The notes under the pieces: generated by a model
Databases searched by the model: none
The model's input: only the letters and a program-made list of their open reading frames with translations
Told to the model about the DNA's origin: nothing
Origin: NORP233 sp050186825
GTDB taxonomy: Bacteria > Planctomycetota > J058
Reading direction: 5' to 3'
DNA length: 64,000 bases
Assembly (NCBI GenBank): GCA_050186825.1
Contig: JBFWYD010000037.1
Span: 1-64,000 of the forward strand
Shown: positions 26,141 through 34,418 of the stretch, one piece after another
Layout: each line of letters opens with the position of its first letter
Numbering within the stretch: the first letter of the stretch is position 1
Made by a program: the position numbers and the translations under genes

Positions 26141-28174
26141 GTGAGCACCGAGTCGAGCGAGATCAACGCCCCGACCGAGGGTCGGGTCCTGCCGCCCGAG
26201 GGCTCCTTCGGCCGGATCGTCCTCGACCTCGGCTTCATGACCATCGACCAGCTGGACGCGGCGATCGCCGCCCAGCAGGAGCGCCAGGGGCGCGGCGACT
26301 TCGCCCGCCTCGGCCACATCCTCGTCGAGCGCGGCGACCTCACCCCCTCGCAGGTCCAGGAGGTCCTCGAGGCCCAGAAGATCGTCATCCTCACCTGCAG
26401 CGGCTGTGAGGCCCGCTACAACATCCGCGGCTACTCGCCGCGCTTCCACTACGAGTGCCCGCGCTGCCACAGCGAGCTCGTCCCCGGCCAGGTCCAGTCG
26501 GTGGCCGTCGAGGACCAGCTCCAGGTCAAGCACACCGACACGCACGCGCTGCTCACGCGCCCGGACGAGGAGTCGTCGAACACCGCCAAGATCCGGATGC
26601 TCAAGCGTCTGGGCAAGTACGAGATCCTGGGCGAGATCGCCCGCGGCGGGATGGGGATCATCTACAAGGCGCGCCAGCCCGACCTCGAGCGGATCGTGGC
26701 GGTCAAGACGCTCCGCCAGGAGGAGCTGACCAAGCCCGAGTCGGCGGAGCAGTTCATCCAGGAGGCCCACGCGCTGGCCCAGCTCCGCCACCCGAGCATC
26801 ATCGGCGTGCACGAGGTCGGCACCTTCCGCGGGATCCAGTACTTCACGATGGACTTCATCGAGGGCCTGTCCCTCGACCGCCTCCTGCTGCGCGCCCCGC
26901 TCGAGCCGCGCCGCGCGGTGGAGGTCGTGCTCGCGATCGCGGACGCGCTGGAGTACGCGCACCGCCGCGGGGTGGTCCACCGCGACCTCAAGCCCGCGAA
27001 CATCATCGTCGCCAGCGAGGACGGCTCGCCCTTCCTGGTCGACTTCGGGATCGCCAAGAAGATCGCCACCGACGGCCCGCGCCAGCTCTACGACGAGGAG
27101 GAGGACCTGCTGGGGAGCATCCCCTACATGGCCCCCGAGTACGTCGAGGGCGCCGCCTACGACGAGCTCTGCGACCTCTACTCGCTGGGCGTGGTCCTCT
27201 ACGAGTCCCTGGCCGGGGCCAACGCCCTGCCCTACTTCGACGACGACACGCGCAAGTTCCTCGAGAAGATCATCACCTGCGACTTCCGGCCGATCGCGGA
27301 GTGGGTGCCGGGCCTGGACCCCGACCTGGTCGCGATCGTGGAGCGGATGATCTGCGAGCGCGAGCGCCGCTACCCGAGCATGAACGCGGCGGTGCGCGCC
27401 CTGCGCCGCTGGCTGGTGGCCAACGACACCGCCACCCCGGTGACCGGCTACCGCCTCCCCCGCCCCGCCGGCCACCCGGCCGCCCTCCCAGCTGGGGCCG
27501 CGCCGCCCGCCGCCGCGCCCGAGGAGGTCATGGCCGCGGTCCCGGACCCGAGCGCCCTGGACGAGGGCACGAGCACGCCGGACCCGGACATCGAGGCCCC
27601 CGCGCGCGAGGCCGCCAGCGAGGGGAGCGAGGCGACCACCCGCGAGGCGGCCGCCAGCGAGGCGGCCGCCAGCGAGGCGGCGGCCAGCGAGGCGGCGGCG
27701 GCGTCCCAGCCCGCGGCGCCCGTGGCGGAGGCCGCCGCGATGGCGGCCAAGGAGGCCGCGACCGCGCGGACGGAGAGCGCCGCGGAGCCGGCGCCGGGCC
27801 AGGCCCTCGAGGCCCGCTCGGCCAAGCCGCTGGCGTTGCTGCTGATGGCCGCGCTGGGGGCCGTGGCCTGGACCGCGCACCAGGTCGAGGGGCTGAAGCA
27901 CGACCTCGAGCTCGAGCGCCAGTCGCAGCGGCTGCGCGACCAGGAGCAGCGCGAGCGCGTGCTCCAGCTCCAGGTCCAGCACGCGGCCTCGCTCCGCGAC
28001 CTGGGCCACGCCGACCGCGCGCTCTCCTACTGCGACGCGATCATCGCCTCGGCCCCGAACCCAGGGGACCCCGCCCTGTCCGGCGCCTTCCAGCTCCGCG
28101 GCGAGCTCAAGCGCGAGCTGAACAAGCCGGGCGCCGAAGAGGACCTCGAGCGCGCCAAGAGACTTCGTCGCTAG
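26141..28174 (+). CDS. Ser/Thr protein kinase with two-helix domain and zinc ribbon
   Basis: 677 residues. Residues ~20-80 form a two-helix unit (FGRIVLDLGFMTIDQLDAAI; LGHILVERGDLTPSQVQEVL) like the protein at 20994. A zinc ribbon has Cys86/89 and Cys106/109. The kinase domain (160-430) has an intact glycine loop (GEIARGGMG), Lys189, HRD 280-282, DFG 301-303 and APE. An Ala-rich linker with SEAAA repeats leads to a transmembrane helix (~562-580), then a coiled coil (LERQSQRLRDQEQRERVLQL) and a TPR-like end. GTG start at 26141, ribosome site weak. It follows the pilin gene by 84 bases. Confidence 0.88.
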   Translation: MSTESSEINAPTEGRVLPPEGSFGRIVLDLGFMTIDQLDAAIAAQQERQGRGDFARLGHILVERGDLTPSQVQEVLEAQKIVILTCSGCEARYNIRGYSPRFHYECPRCHSELVPGQVQSVAVEDQLQVKHTDTHALLTRPDEESSNTAKIRMLKRLGKYEILGEIARGGMGIIYKARQPDLERIVAVKTLRQEELTKPESAEQFIQEAHALAQLRHPSIIGVHEVGTFRGIQYFTMDFIEGLSLDRLLLRAPLEPRRAVEVVLAIADALEYAHRRGVVHRDLKPANIIVASEDGSPFLVDFGIAKKIATDGPRQLYDEEEDLLGSIPYMAPEYVEGAAYDELCDLYSLGVVLYESLAGANALPYFDDDTRKFLEKIITCDFRPIAEWVPGLDPDLVAIVERMICERERRYPSMNAAVRALRRWLVANDTATPVTGYRLPRPAGHPAALPAGAAPPAAAPEEVMAAVPDPSALDEGTSTPDPDIEAPAREAASEGSEATTREAAASEAAASEAAASEAAAASQPAAPVAEAAAMAAKEAATARTESAAEPAPGQALEARSAKPLALLLMAALGAVAWTAHQVEGLKHDLELERQSQRLRDQEQRERVLQLQVQHAASLRDLGHADRALSYCDAIIASAPNPGDPALSGAFQLRGELKRELNKPGAEEDLERAKRLRR

Positions 28175-28235
28175 CCGCCCGGCGCACCCCGCAGACCCAG
28201 CGGCGCGGGCCCGGGCTCCGCGCTAGAACGGTCCC

Positions 28236-28730
28236 ATGAGCGAGTTCTGCAGCTACTGCGGCGCCGAGCACACCGCGACCGGCTGGCCGCGCACATGCTC
28301 GGGTTGCCAGTGGGTCACCTACCGGAACCCCACGCCAGTGGCCGTGCTGCTCCAGCCCGTCGAGCCGGGCGGGTTGCTCGTGATCCGGCGCGGGATCGAG
28401 CCGCGGCGCGGCTTCCTGGCGCTGCCGGGCGGCTACGTGGACTGGCAGGAGCCCTGGCAGGCCGCGGCCGCTCGCGAGCTGCGCGAGGAGACCGGGGTCG
28501 CGGCCGAGCCGGGCGCGATCCGGGCCTTCGACGTGCAGAGCCCGCCCGACGGCCGGACCGTGCTGATCTTCGGCCTGGCCCCCGCGCTCCCCGCGGACGC
28601 CCTGCCCGCCTTCCGCCCGACCAACGAGACCACCGAGCGGGCCCTGATCGCGGCCCCCGAGGAGATGGCCTTCCCGCTGCACACGGCCGCGGTGGCGCGC
28701 TGGTTCGGCGGCTGGCGCGGGCTGAGTTGA
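28236..28730 (+). CDS. NUDIX hydrolase with zinc ribbon
   Basis: 164 residues. An N-terminal zinc ribbon (CSYCGAEH ... CSGCQW) precedes a canonical Nudix box GYVDWQEPWQAAAARELREE, followed by TGV (G-x5-E-x7-RE-x2-EE-x-G), which binds the metal for hydrolysing nucleoside diphosphate-X substrates. The ribbon plus Nudix arrangement resembles NudC-like or bifunctional NMN-related hydrolases, but the specificity motif is not clear, so substrate is open. ATG 28236. The end of the gene lies within the arm of a long hairpin. Confidence 0.88.
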   Translation: MSEFCSYCGAEHTATGWPRTCSGCQWVTYRNPTPVAVLLQPVEPGGLLVIRRGIEPRRGFLALPGGYVDWQEPWQAAAARELREETGVAAEPGAIRAFDVQSPPDGRTVLIFGLAPALPADALPAFRPTNETTERALIAAPEEMAFPLHTAAVARWFGGWRGLS

Positions 28731-28803
28731 GGAGGTCTGCGTCGCGGGGGCGGCGAGTGTGGGCGGGAGGCGGCTGACGGCGCAGACCGCCACAACTCAG
28801 CCC
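28719..28803 (+). terminator. Long-stem hairpin overlapping NUDIX stop
   Basis: Bases 28719-28741 pair with 28781-28803 over 23 positions with two mismatches, around a 39-base loop. The left arm contains the NUDIX stop codon. Its architecture matches the hairpins at 32517, 58125 and 61731, although its arm sequence differs. There is no U-tract. Confidence 0.7.
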
Positions 28804-28886
28804 CTTCCCGCTCCGGGGCTGCGCGACCTTGCCTCGCGACCACTGCCCGGCGGGCCCCGGCCAGGGGGGCTGGTTAGAGTGCGCGC

Positions 28887-29999
28887 ATGCGGCGGATCAC
28901 TGACTGGTTCCGGCGGCGTCGCTCGCGCACCTTGACGCTGCCGGCCTCGGGGCGGGCGCTGATCGTGAGCGACCTGCACGGGAGCCTGCACGACTGGCAG
29001 GCCTTCCTGCGCCGTACCGAGGCCTTCGACCGGATCGCGGCCGGCGAGGACCTCTACGTCGTGCTGACCGGCGACGTCCCCGACGTGACCCGCCACCGCG
29101 CGGTCGACCCGCGCGTCCCGCGCGACGGCGACGTGCGGATCCTCGACTCCCTGGTCGAGGCGCGCGCCCGGCTGGGCGACCGCGGGCGGCGGATCGTCTA
29201 CGTCGAGGGGAACCACGACTTCCACGTGGCGCGGATCGCGACCGAGGTGGCCCGCTTCCAGGCCGGGCGCGACGGGCGCCGGCCCCCCGCGCCGGACGAG
29301 CTGCCCTCGGTGGACCTGGGCGCCTACAACGCCTTCTGCACCAACTACCGCGACACCCTCGGCGACGCGATCTTCCAGAACAACATCGCCCCCTACGACA
29401 TGGTCCCGCGGGCGCGCAGCGAGCACCTGCGCTTCATCACCTCGGGCCCGGTGCTCCTCTACATGGAGGGCGCGGGCGTGATGGTGATCCACGCCGGGCC
29501 GCCGCGGATGGCCGGCCGCGACCCGCGCCGCCTGCGCGACGAGATCGACCGCGCCCGCCCGAGCGACCTCGCGACCGCCAGCCCCGAGGAATACTTCGCC
29601 TCGCCCTACCACCAGCTGCTCAACAACCGCTTCCGCCACGGCGACTACGGGCTCGAGGACCTCGAGGCCTTCTGCGCCGCCTACTCCGCCACCGCGGTCG
29701 TGAGCGGGCACACCCCGCACCCCTACCTGCTCGACTTCGAGCGCGGGGCCCCGCTCGAGCACTGCGCCTTCGAGGACGGCGTCGGCCGGATCGGCCCGCG
29801 CCAGCTCGTGCTCTGCACCTCCTTCGGCGCCTTCGTCCCGGCCTGCAAGCGCTACCTCGACGTGGACCTCACCCGCCGCTACGCCGACGCCTGCGAGCTG
29901 GTCCAGGACGCCGTGCGCCCGCTCTACCCGCCCGAGGAGGCGGAGCAGCCCGAGGTCACCCCGCTGCCCGGGACCGAGATCGCCCTGCGCCTGCTCTGA
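28887..29999 (+). CDS. Calcineurin-like metallophosphoesterase
   Basis: 370 residues. The dimetal motifs of the family are present in order: SDLHGSLHDW, LTGDVPDV, EGNHDFHVAR, VIHAGPPR, and VSGHTPHPY. The protein has no signal peptide, so it is probably a cytoplasmic protein/nucleotide phosphatase of the PPP/Ap4A-hydrolase-like group. A long insertion between the GNHD and GH motifs (YNAFCTNYRDTLGDAI...) is unassigned. ATG 28887 has no strong ribosome site. It converges on thiE. Confidence 0.85.
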   Translation: MRRITDWFRRRRSRTLTLPASGRALIVSDLHGSLHDWQAFLRRTEAFDRIAAGEDLYVVLTGDVPDVTRHRAVDPRVPRDGDVRILDSLVEARARLGDRGRRIVYVEGNHDFHVARIATEVARFQAGRDGRRPPAPDELPSVDLGAYNAFCTNYRDTLGDAIFQNNIAPYDMVPRARSEHLRFITSGPVLLYMEGAGVMVIHAGPPRMAGRDPRRLRDEIDRARPSDLATASPEEYFASPYHQLLNNRFRHGDYGLEDLEAFCAAYSATAVVSGHTPHPYLLDFERGAPLEHCAFEDGVGRIGPRQLVLCTSFGAFVPACKRYLDVDLTRRYADACELVQDAVRPLYPPEEAEQPEVTPLPGTEIALRLL

Positions 30000-30007
30000 G
30001 CGAGCGA

Positions 30008-30116
30008 GCTCGGATCCGAGCCCGGCGCGGAAGGTCCGGTCCGCTGGGCGCGGGCAGCCGCAGCAGTGTTGCGACTCGATCGTGAGCGTGGCGTCCACCC
30101 GAACCCGGACGCTCAC
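30008..30116. terminator. Convergent intergenic palindrome and hairpin
   Basis: A 14-bp palindrome GCTCGGATCCGAGC (30008-30021) follows the phosphoesterase stop. GTGAGCGT (30082-30089) pairs with ACGCTCAC (30109-30116) around a 19-base loop at the end of thiE. Either could act as a terminator for the convergent genes, but neither has a U-tract. Confidence 0.4.
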
Positions 30117-31204
30117 TGCGGCGGCTCCGCGGGCTCCCTCGCCTCGCGCGCCGCCAGGGCCTCGGCCACGATCTCGACCAGCTCGAAGGCGGCCCGCTCG
30201 GGGTGGGGCGCGTCGAGGAGGTCGCTCGAGACCGCCACGCCGGCGGCGCCGGCGGCGATCGCCGCGGCCGCGTTCTGGCGGGTGATCCCGCCGATCCCGT
30301 AGATTGGGACCGGGCAGGTGGGGGCGACCGCGCGCAGGAGCTCGAGGCCCTGGGCCGGGAGCTCGGGCTTGGTGGGCGAGGCGAAGAGCGTCCCCAGACC
30401 CAGGTAGGTGGCGCCCTCGGCCAGGGCGGCCGCGAGCTCGGCGCGGTCGTGGACCGAGGCGCCGAGATGCGCGGTCGAGCCGAGCAGGCGGCGGGCCTCG
30501 CGGGCGGGCAGGTCCTCGCGGCCGAGGTGCACGCCGCCCGCGCCCGCGAGGTGGGCCAGGTCGGGGCGGTCGTTCACGATCAGGAGCGCGCCCGCGTCGG
30601 CGCAGAGGGCGGCCAGCTCGCTGGCCAGGTCGAGGAGCTCGCGGTCGGCCAGGCGCTTCTCGCGCAGCTGGAACAGGCGCACGCCGCCGGCGAGCAGGGC
30701 CAGGGCCTGGTCGAGCACGCGCGGGCGGCCGGGGGCGCTCCCGAGCAGGGCGTAGACCCCGCGGCCGCGCAGGCAGGGGGGCGCGGCCAGGAGGGCCTGC
30801 TCCAGCTCGTAGGCCGCGTAGCGCAGGCGCGAGAGCTCGACGCTCGCCGCGGGGGCCACGACCTTGCTCCACTCCTCGAGGGCGCGCAGGCCCTCCTTGG
30901 CGCGAGCCAGGTTCGCCGCGAGCACCTCGCCCGCGTCGGCGCGCGGGCGGGTGTCCGGGGCGCGCTGGGGGTGCCCGGGGTCGCGCGGCACGTCGCGCGC
31001 CGCCAGCGCGCTCGCGAGCTCCGGCCGGGCCAGGGCCTGCTGGACCGCGTGACGCAGCTCCTTGGCGCGGCGGGCGCCTGTGGCGTCCTCGCCGACGAAG
31101 CGCGCGTGCTCCTCGACCACGCGCAGGGCCTCGAGCACGCGGTTCCGGTTGGCGTCCAGGATCCGCAGCGCGCCGCGGAGGTCGCCTCCAGGAGCGTCCG
31201 TCAG
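30113..31204 (-). CDS. thiE: Thiamine-phosphate synthase with N-terminal accessory domain
   Basis: 363 residues if started at CTG 31204. The C-terminal ~210 residues are a thiamine phosphate synthase (LLGSAPGRP..., FQLREKRL, VNDRPDLAHLAGAGGVHLG, ASVHD, YLGLGTLFASPTK, PIYGIGGI), joining HMP-PP and HET-P in vitamin B1 synthesis. The N-terminal ~150 residues begin LRILDANRNRVLEALRVVEE, an accessory domain known in ThiE of several phyla. No ATG/GTG/TTG lies between the M23 gene's overlapping frame and this motif; CTG overlaps the upstream TGA as CTGA, with GGTGGA just before. The next in-frame GTG would cut into the motif. Confidence 0.9.
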   Translation of the reverse strand: MTDAPGGDLRGALRILDANRNRVLEALRVVEEHARFVGEDATGARRAKELRHAVQQALARPELASALAARDVPRDPGHPQRAPDTRPRADAGEVLAANLARAKEGLRALEEWSKVVAPAASVELSRLRYAAYELEQALLAAPPCLRGRGVYALLGSAPGRPRVLDQALALLAGGVRLFQLREKRLADRELLDLASELAALCADAGALLIVNDRPDLAHLAGAGGVHLGREDLPAREARRLLGSTAHLGASVHDRAELAAALAEGATYLGLGTLFASPTKPELPAQGLELLRAVAPTCPVPIYGIGGITRQNAAAAIAAGAAGVAVSSDLLDAPHPERAAFELVEIVAEALAAREAREPAEPPQ

Positions 31205-32280
31205 CGGTCCACCGTGAAGGCCCGCGGCGAGGACGTGACCTTCTTGCCGAACACGCTGAACACCGCCAGCTTCAGCTTCTTGGCCTTGGCGGGCACGTTG
31301 GTCGCGAGCAGGTCGAAGGCCAGGGCGGGCCCCTTGCCGCTCGGGACGGGGTGCTTCTCCGCCGGCCAGCCCGGCGGGGTGCGGCCGTTGTTCAGGTGGT
31401 CGACCGGCTCGCCGCCGTTGTAGCGGAGCGGGAACAGGCGCAGGTTGGGGAGCAGGTCCTGGTCGCCCGTGTCGCGCTTCTCGCGCTGTGCGAAGGAGAC
31501 GTGCTCGAAGCCGATCGCGCGCGAGGCGTCCTTGTCGACCTGGAGCGAGAAGCCGTCCAGCCCGTAGGCGTTGCGCGCCACGTAGACGCGGACCAGGAGC
31601 GTGCCCGCGGCGCGGTCGCGCTCGAGCCACTCGACCTCGACGGTCTTCTCGTGGATCGGGACCACGGCCTTGGGGAACAGCTTCGGGCTGAACAGCCGGG
31701 CCGGGTTGACGTTCACGTCGCGCCCGCCCGCCCGGTAGCAGTTGAGGTGGAGGTGCGTGACGGTCGTGTAGCCGGTCTGCCCGGCGCGGCCCAGCTCCTG
31801 GCCCGCCGTGACCCGCTGGCCCTGCTTGACCCCGATCTGGCTGAGGTGCAGGTAGCCGGTCTTGACCGGGCCCCACTCGCGCGGCGCGCCGAAGGCGTCC
31901 CAGGCCACGTCGTGGGTGATCACCACCTTGCGCCCGGTCTCGGTGCGCTCGGGGTTGGGCGGGTCGATCACCTCCGAGACGACCCCGGGCAGCACCGCCA
32001 GGACGGGCGGGTCGCCGTTGGGGTAGGCGCGGTCGTAGTAGCTGTAGAAGTCGAAGCCCTCGTGGTGGTCGTAGCGCGCGTCGCCCCACTTGAGCCGCGG
32101 GCCGAACACGTTGCTGAGCTGGCGGTCCTTGCTCGAGGGGTGGAAGTCCGCCTGCTCGAAGCTGGGGTTCTTGAGCGGCCACACCGGGACCGCCTTCTCA
32201 CCCTTGGCCGCGGCCAGCCCCGCCGCGAGCGCCACACCCAGGACCGCAGCCCCGAAGACTGCCGCCGTCGCCGGCTTCAC
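31201..32280 (-). CDS. Exported M23-family peptidase
   Basis: 359 residues with a signal peptide (VFGAAVLGVALAAGLAAA). The M23/LytM metalloendopeptidase motifs are HHEGFDFYS (HxxxD), HLSQIG and HLHLNCYR (HxH), consistent with zinc-dependent cleavage of peptidoglycan cross-bridges in the periplasm. The C-terminal ~150 residues are beta-rich and unassigned. GTG start at 32280 with a perfect AGGAGGT 6 bases upstream. Its TGA overlaps the probable CTG start of thiE. Confidence 0.88.
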   Translation of the reverse strand: MKPATAAVFGAAVLGVALAAGLAAAKGEKAVPVWPLKNPSFEQADFHPSSKDRQLSNVFGPRLKWGDARYDHHEGFDFYSYYDRAYPNGDPPVLAVLPGVVSEVIDPPNPERTETGRKVVITHDVAWDAFGAPREWGPVKTGYLHLSQIGVKQGQRVTAGQELGRAGQTGYTTVTHLHLNCYRAGGRDVNVNPARLFSPKLFPKAVVPIHEKTVEVEWLERDRAAGTLLVRVYVARNAYGLDGFSLQVDKDASRAIGFEHVSFAQREKRDTGDQDLLPNLRLFPLRYNGGEPVDHLNNGRTPPGWPAEKHPVPSGKGPALAFDLLATNVPAKAKKLKLAVFSVFGKKVTSSPRAFTVDR

Positions 32281-32365
32281 GCGCGACCTCCTGTGAGGAT
32301 GGCGCAGCCGGGAGGAGGACCCGCGCTGACTCGGTCGAGCTCCAGCCTCATATTCTGCCGTGCCA

Positions 32366-32424
32366 TGGTGCCCTCGCATGCGGCGTCAGCCAAGCGCTTT
32401 GGCGCCTCTAGCTGCGGCGTCAGC
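32366..32424 (-). repeat. Two degenerate GGCGCC-type repeat units
   Basis: Units start at 32366 (TGGTGCCCTCGCATGCGGCG) and 32399 (TTGGCGCCTCTAGCTGCGGC), 33 bases apart, and share CGGCGTCAGC. They resemble the units at 61908 and the 46-bp array at 58229. Confidence 0.55.
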
Positions 32425-32516
32425 TCCGGGGCGGGCGGACGCGCGATCCGGTCTGGTGGCCCCGATCCCCGCTCGCTCGCAGCAGCTCGCCATCGCCTAT
32501 TGAGCGGAGCCAGGAG

Positions 32517-32576
32517 GCCGAGCGGTCACTCCCTGGCGCCCTCGCTCTACCTTCCGCCCTCGCGTGACCGCTCGGC
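32517..32576 (-). terminator. Long-stem hairpin after FKBP gene (element C)
   Basis: GCCGAGCGGTCAC (32517-32529) pairs perfectly with 32564-32576, loop 34 bases, beginning 14 bases after the FKBP stop. The arm end CCGAGCGGTCAC differs at one base from CCGAGGGGTCAC in the hairpin at 61731. The loop contains CTGGCGCCCTCGCTC, identical to part of the 46-bp array at 58412. Confidence 0.8.
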
Positions 32577-32590
32577 ATCCGGCGCTCCGC

Positions 32591-32935
32591 TCAGCGGACG
32601 CCGAGCAGCTCGACCTCGAACACCAGCGTCGAGTTGGGCGGGATCGCGCCCGGGAAGCCGCGCTCGCCGTAGGCGAGCTGGGGCGGGATCGTCAGCTTGC
32701 GCTTGCCGCCCACCTGCATCGTCGCCACGCCCTCGTCCCAGCCCTTGATCACGCGGCCCTGGCCGAGCGGGAACTGGAAGGGGCTGCCACGGTCGACCGA
32801 GCTGTCGAACTTGGTGCCGTTGGTCAGCCAGCCGGTGTAGTGGACCGAGACGGTCTGACCGGCCCGGGGCGTGGCGCCCTGGCCGACCGCGAGGTCCTCG
32901 TACTGCAGGCCCGAAGGGGTGGTGGTGACGCTCAT
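32591..32935 (-). CDS. FKBP-type peptidyl-prolyl isomerase
   Basis: 114 residues, a minimal single-domain FKBP that speeds proline cis-trans isomerisation in folding proteins. Family signatures are VSVHYTGWLTNGTKFDSS, VIKGWDEGVATMQVGGKRK, LAYGERG and LVFEVELL. No signal peptide, so cytoplasmic. ATG 32935 follows GGAG. The gene ends at the composite hairpin element. Confidence 0.96.
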   Translation of the reverse strand: MSVTTTPSGLQYEDLAVGQGATPRAGQTVSVHYTGWLTNGTKFDSSVDRGSPFQFPLGQGRVIKGWDEGVATMQVGGKRKLTIPPQLAYGERGFPGAIPPNSTLVFEVELLGVR

Positions 32936-32962
32936 GGCTCCTCCGCTGAGAGGTGCCAGAGC

Positions 32963-33658
32963 CTATGGGATCGAGCCGCTTCCGGCCACCCCGGGGAGGG
33001 CCGCGGCGACCCGCTGCAGCTGCCGCTCGCGCTCGCGCGCGAGGAACTCGGCGTCGAGCCGGCGCGAGAGCACGAGCGAGCGCGCGACCAGGCTCTCGCA
33101 CTGGAGCTCGGTCAGGCCGACCAGGGCCTTGGCCGCGGCCTGGAGCTGCGGCTCGTCGAGGGTCAGCTCGAGGTTGCGCAGGAAGCGGTGCATGAAGCGG
33201 CGGATCCCCTCCTCGTTGGGGAGCGCGAACTCGTAGACGTCCACCTCGTGGGCCAGGCCCACGGGCAGCTCCAGGACCGGCGAGACCAGCAGGGCGGCGC
33301 GGTTGTTGGCGCGGAAGGCGCGCCCCAGGTCGCGCAGCTGGCGCTCCAGGCGCGGCTCGCGCAGGTAGGGGTGCAGGTCGCGCAGCACGTAGACCTCGCC
33401 CTCGCCCGCGCCGTCCTCGATCAGCAGCCGCAGCGCGGCCGCCGGGTCGCGGCTCTCGGGCGCGCCGGGGAGGCCGGCGCCCTGGCGGTCGCAGAAGCCC
33501 TGGGTCACCGACCAGAAGGTCACCCCCAGGCCGAGCTCGTCGGCCAGGCGCAGGACGAGGCGCTCGACCCGCTCCTCCTCGCAGGAGACCACGTAGATCA
33601 GCGGGCAGCGCGCCTTGAGCAGGACCCGCAGCTCGGCTTCGTTGGCGGACGGCTCCAT
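32963..33658 (-). CDS. Ycf46-type N-terminal domain protein lacking the AAA+ core
   Basis: 231 residues. The sequence LLKARCPLIYVVSCEEERVE, FWSVTQGF, DPAAALRLL, VYVLRDLHPYL, RRLRDL-like and LLVSPVLELPVGLAHEV matches the N-terminal region of Ycf46-like AAA+ ATPases. Those are normally about twice as long; here the protein ends where the Walker A domain would begin. It may be a stand-alone regulatory domain or a truncation. ATG 33658 overlaps the preceding gene's stop (TGATG), so it is coupled to the FHA protein. Confidence 0.75.
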   Translation of the reverse strand: MEPSANEAELRVLLKARCPLIYVVSCEEERVERLVLRLADELGLGVTFWSVTQGFCDRQGAGLPGAPESRDPAAALRLLIEDGAGEGEVYVLRDLHPYLREPRLERQLRDLGRAFRANNRAALLVSPVLELPVGLAHEVDVYEFALPNEEGIRRFMHRFLRNLELTLDEPQLQAAAKALVGLTELQCESLVARSLVLSRRLDAEFLARERERQLQRVAAALPGVAGSGSIP

Positions 33659-34356
33659 CAGAAGAACCCTCGCTCGAGGAACTCGGTGATCGAGAGGTCG
33701 AGGAACTCGCCCTCGCAGGGCTTGAGCGCGCTGGTGAAGCGGTGCCGCCCGCGCACGAGTTGCAGCACGCGCTCGAGCGCGTCGAGGTCCTCGAGCTTGC
33801 CGTAGCGGGCGTTCATCACCCGGCCCTGGGCGTAGGTCACCCAGCAGGGCTCCATCGGCGCCTCGTCGAAGTGGAGCGTCCCGCTCCGCTGCGCGCGCTC
33901 GAGCCCGCGCAGGAAGTCGCGCAGCTCGTCCTGGTCCTCGAAGCTCCCCGCGAGCGTGGCGCGGCGCTCGAGCTCGAAGGTCCCCGAGTCCTCGGGGAGG
34001 TTGTAGCCGCGCGCCAGGACCTCGGCGCGCCCGTCCTGGAGCGCGTAGCGGAGCTGGAAGGTGCCGATCCCGAGCGTCCCGCGCTCGCCCAGGGGCGCGT
34101 CGCCGCGCACGCGCTCGCCGTCGAGGGTGACCCCGTTCGCGCTCCCCAGGTCGACCACGCTGGGCAGCGCCGCCCCGGCCGCCCACTCGAGGCGCGCGTG
34201 CTCGCGCGAGACCTTGGAGTCCTCGAGCACGAGGTCGTTCTCGGGGCTGCGCCCGATCGAGAGCGCCTTGCCCGGCGTGAGGCGCAGGGCGCCCCGGTCG
34301 GGGATGTGCAGCTCGAGCAGCAGCGGGGGCGGGGGCGGGTCGGACAGCGGCGGCAC
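33658..34356 (-). CDS. FHA domain plus DUF4388 protein
   Basis: 232 residues. The N-terminal FHA phosphothreonine-binding domain has GRSPENDLVL, VSREHARLEW and LGSANGVTLDG. The C-terminal part (LAGSFEDQDELRDFLRGLE, SGTLHF, GRVMNARYG, ALERVLQL) is a DUF4388/PATAN-like domain often found in signalling proteins. It would read a Ser/Thr kinase's output, and two such kinases lie upstream in this window. GTG start. The coupled Ycf46-like gene suggests that the two proteins form a complex. Confidence 0.82.
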   Translation of the reverse strand: MPPLSDPPPPPLLLELHIPDRGALRLTPGKALSIGRSPENDLVLEDSKVSREHARLEWAAGAALPSVVDLGSANGVTLDGERVRGDAPLGERGTLGIGTFQLRYALQDGRAEVLARGYNLPEDSGTFELERRATLAGSFEDQDELRDFLRGLERAQRSGTLHFDEAPMEPCWVTYAQGRVMNARYGKLEDLDALERVLQLVRGRHRFTSALKPCEGEFLDLSITEFLERGFF

Positions 34357-34418
34357 ACCGCGACTCTAGCTCGGGCCGCCCGGCGCCGCCGCAGGGCTCA
34401 GCGCCGCAGGACCTGAGC

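Larger units (their letters stand above)
32281..32590. other. Intergenic region with composite repeat element C
   Basis: 310 bases between the FKBP gene end and the M23 gene start, both minus strand. From the FKBP side it holds a 13-bp perfect inverted repeat (32517-32576) and then two degenerate GGCGCC-type units (32366-32424). The promoter for the M23 gene must lie at the low end, but I see no clear boxes. Confidence 0.65.

Noticed and set aside
30061..31204. TPP riboswitch linked to thiE
   Set aside because: There is no untranslated leader: thiE overlaps the upstream gene, and no THI-box sequence is seen before the M23 gene.
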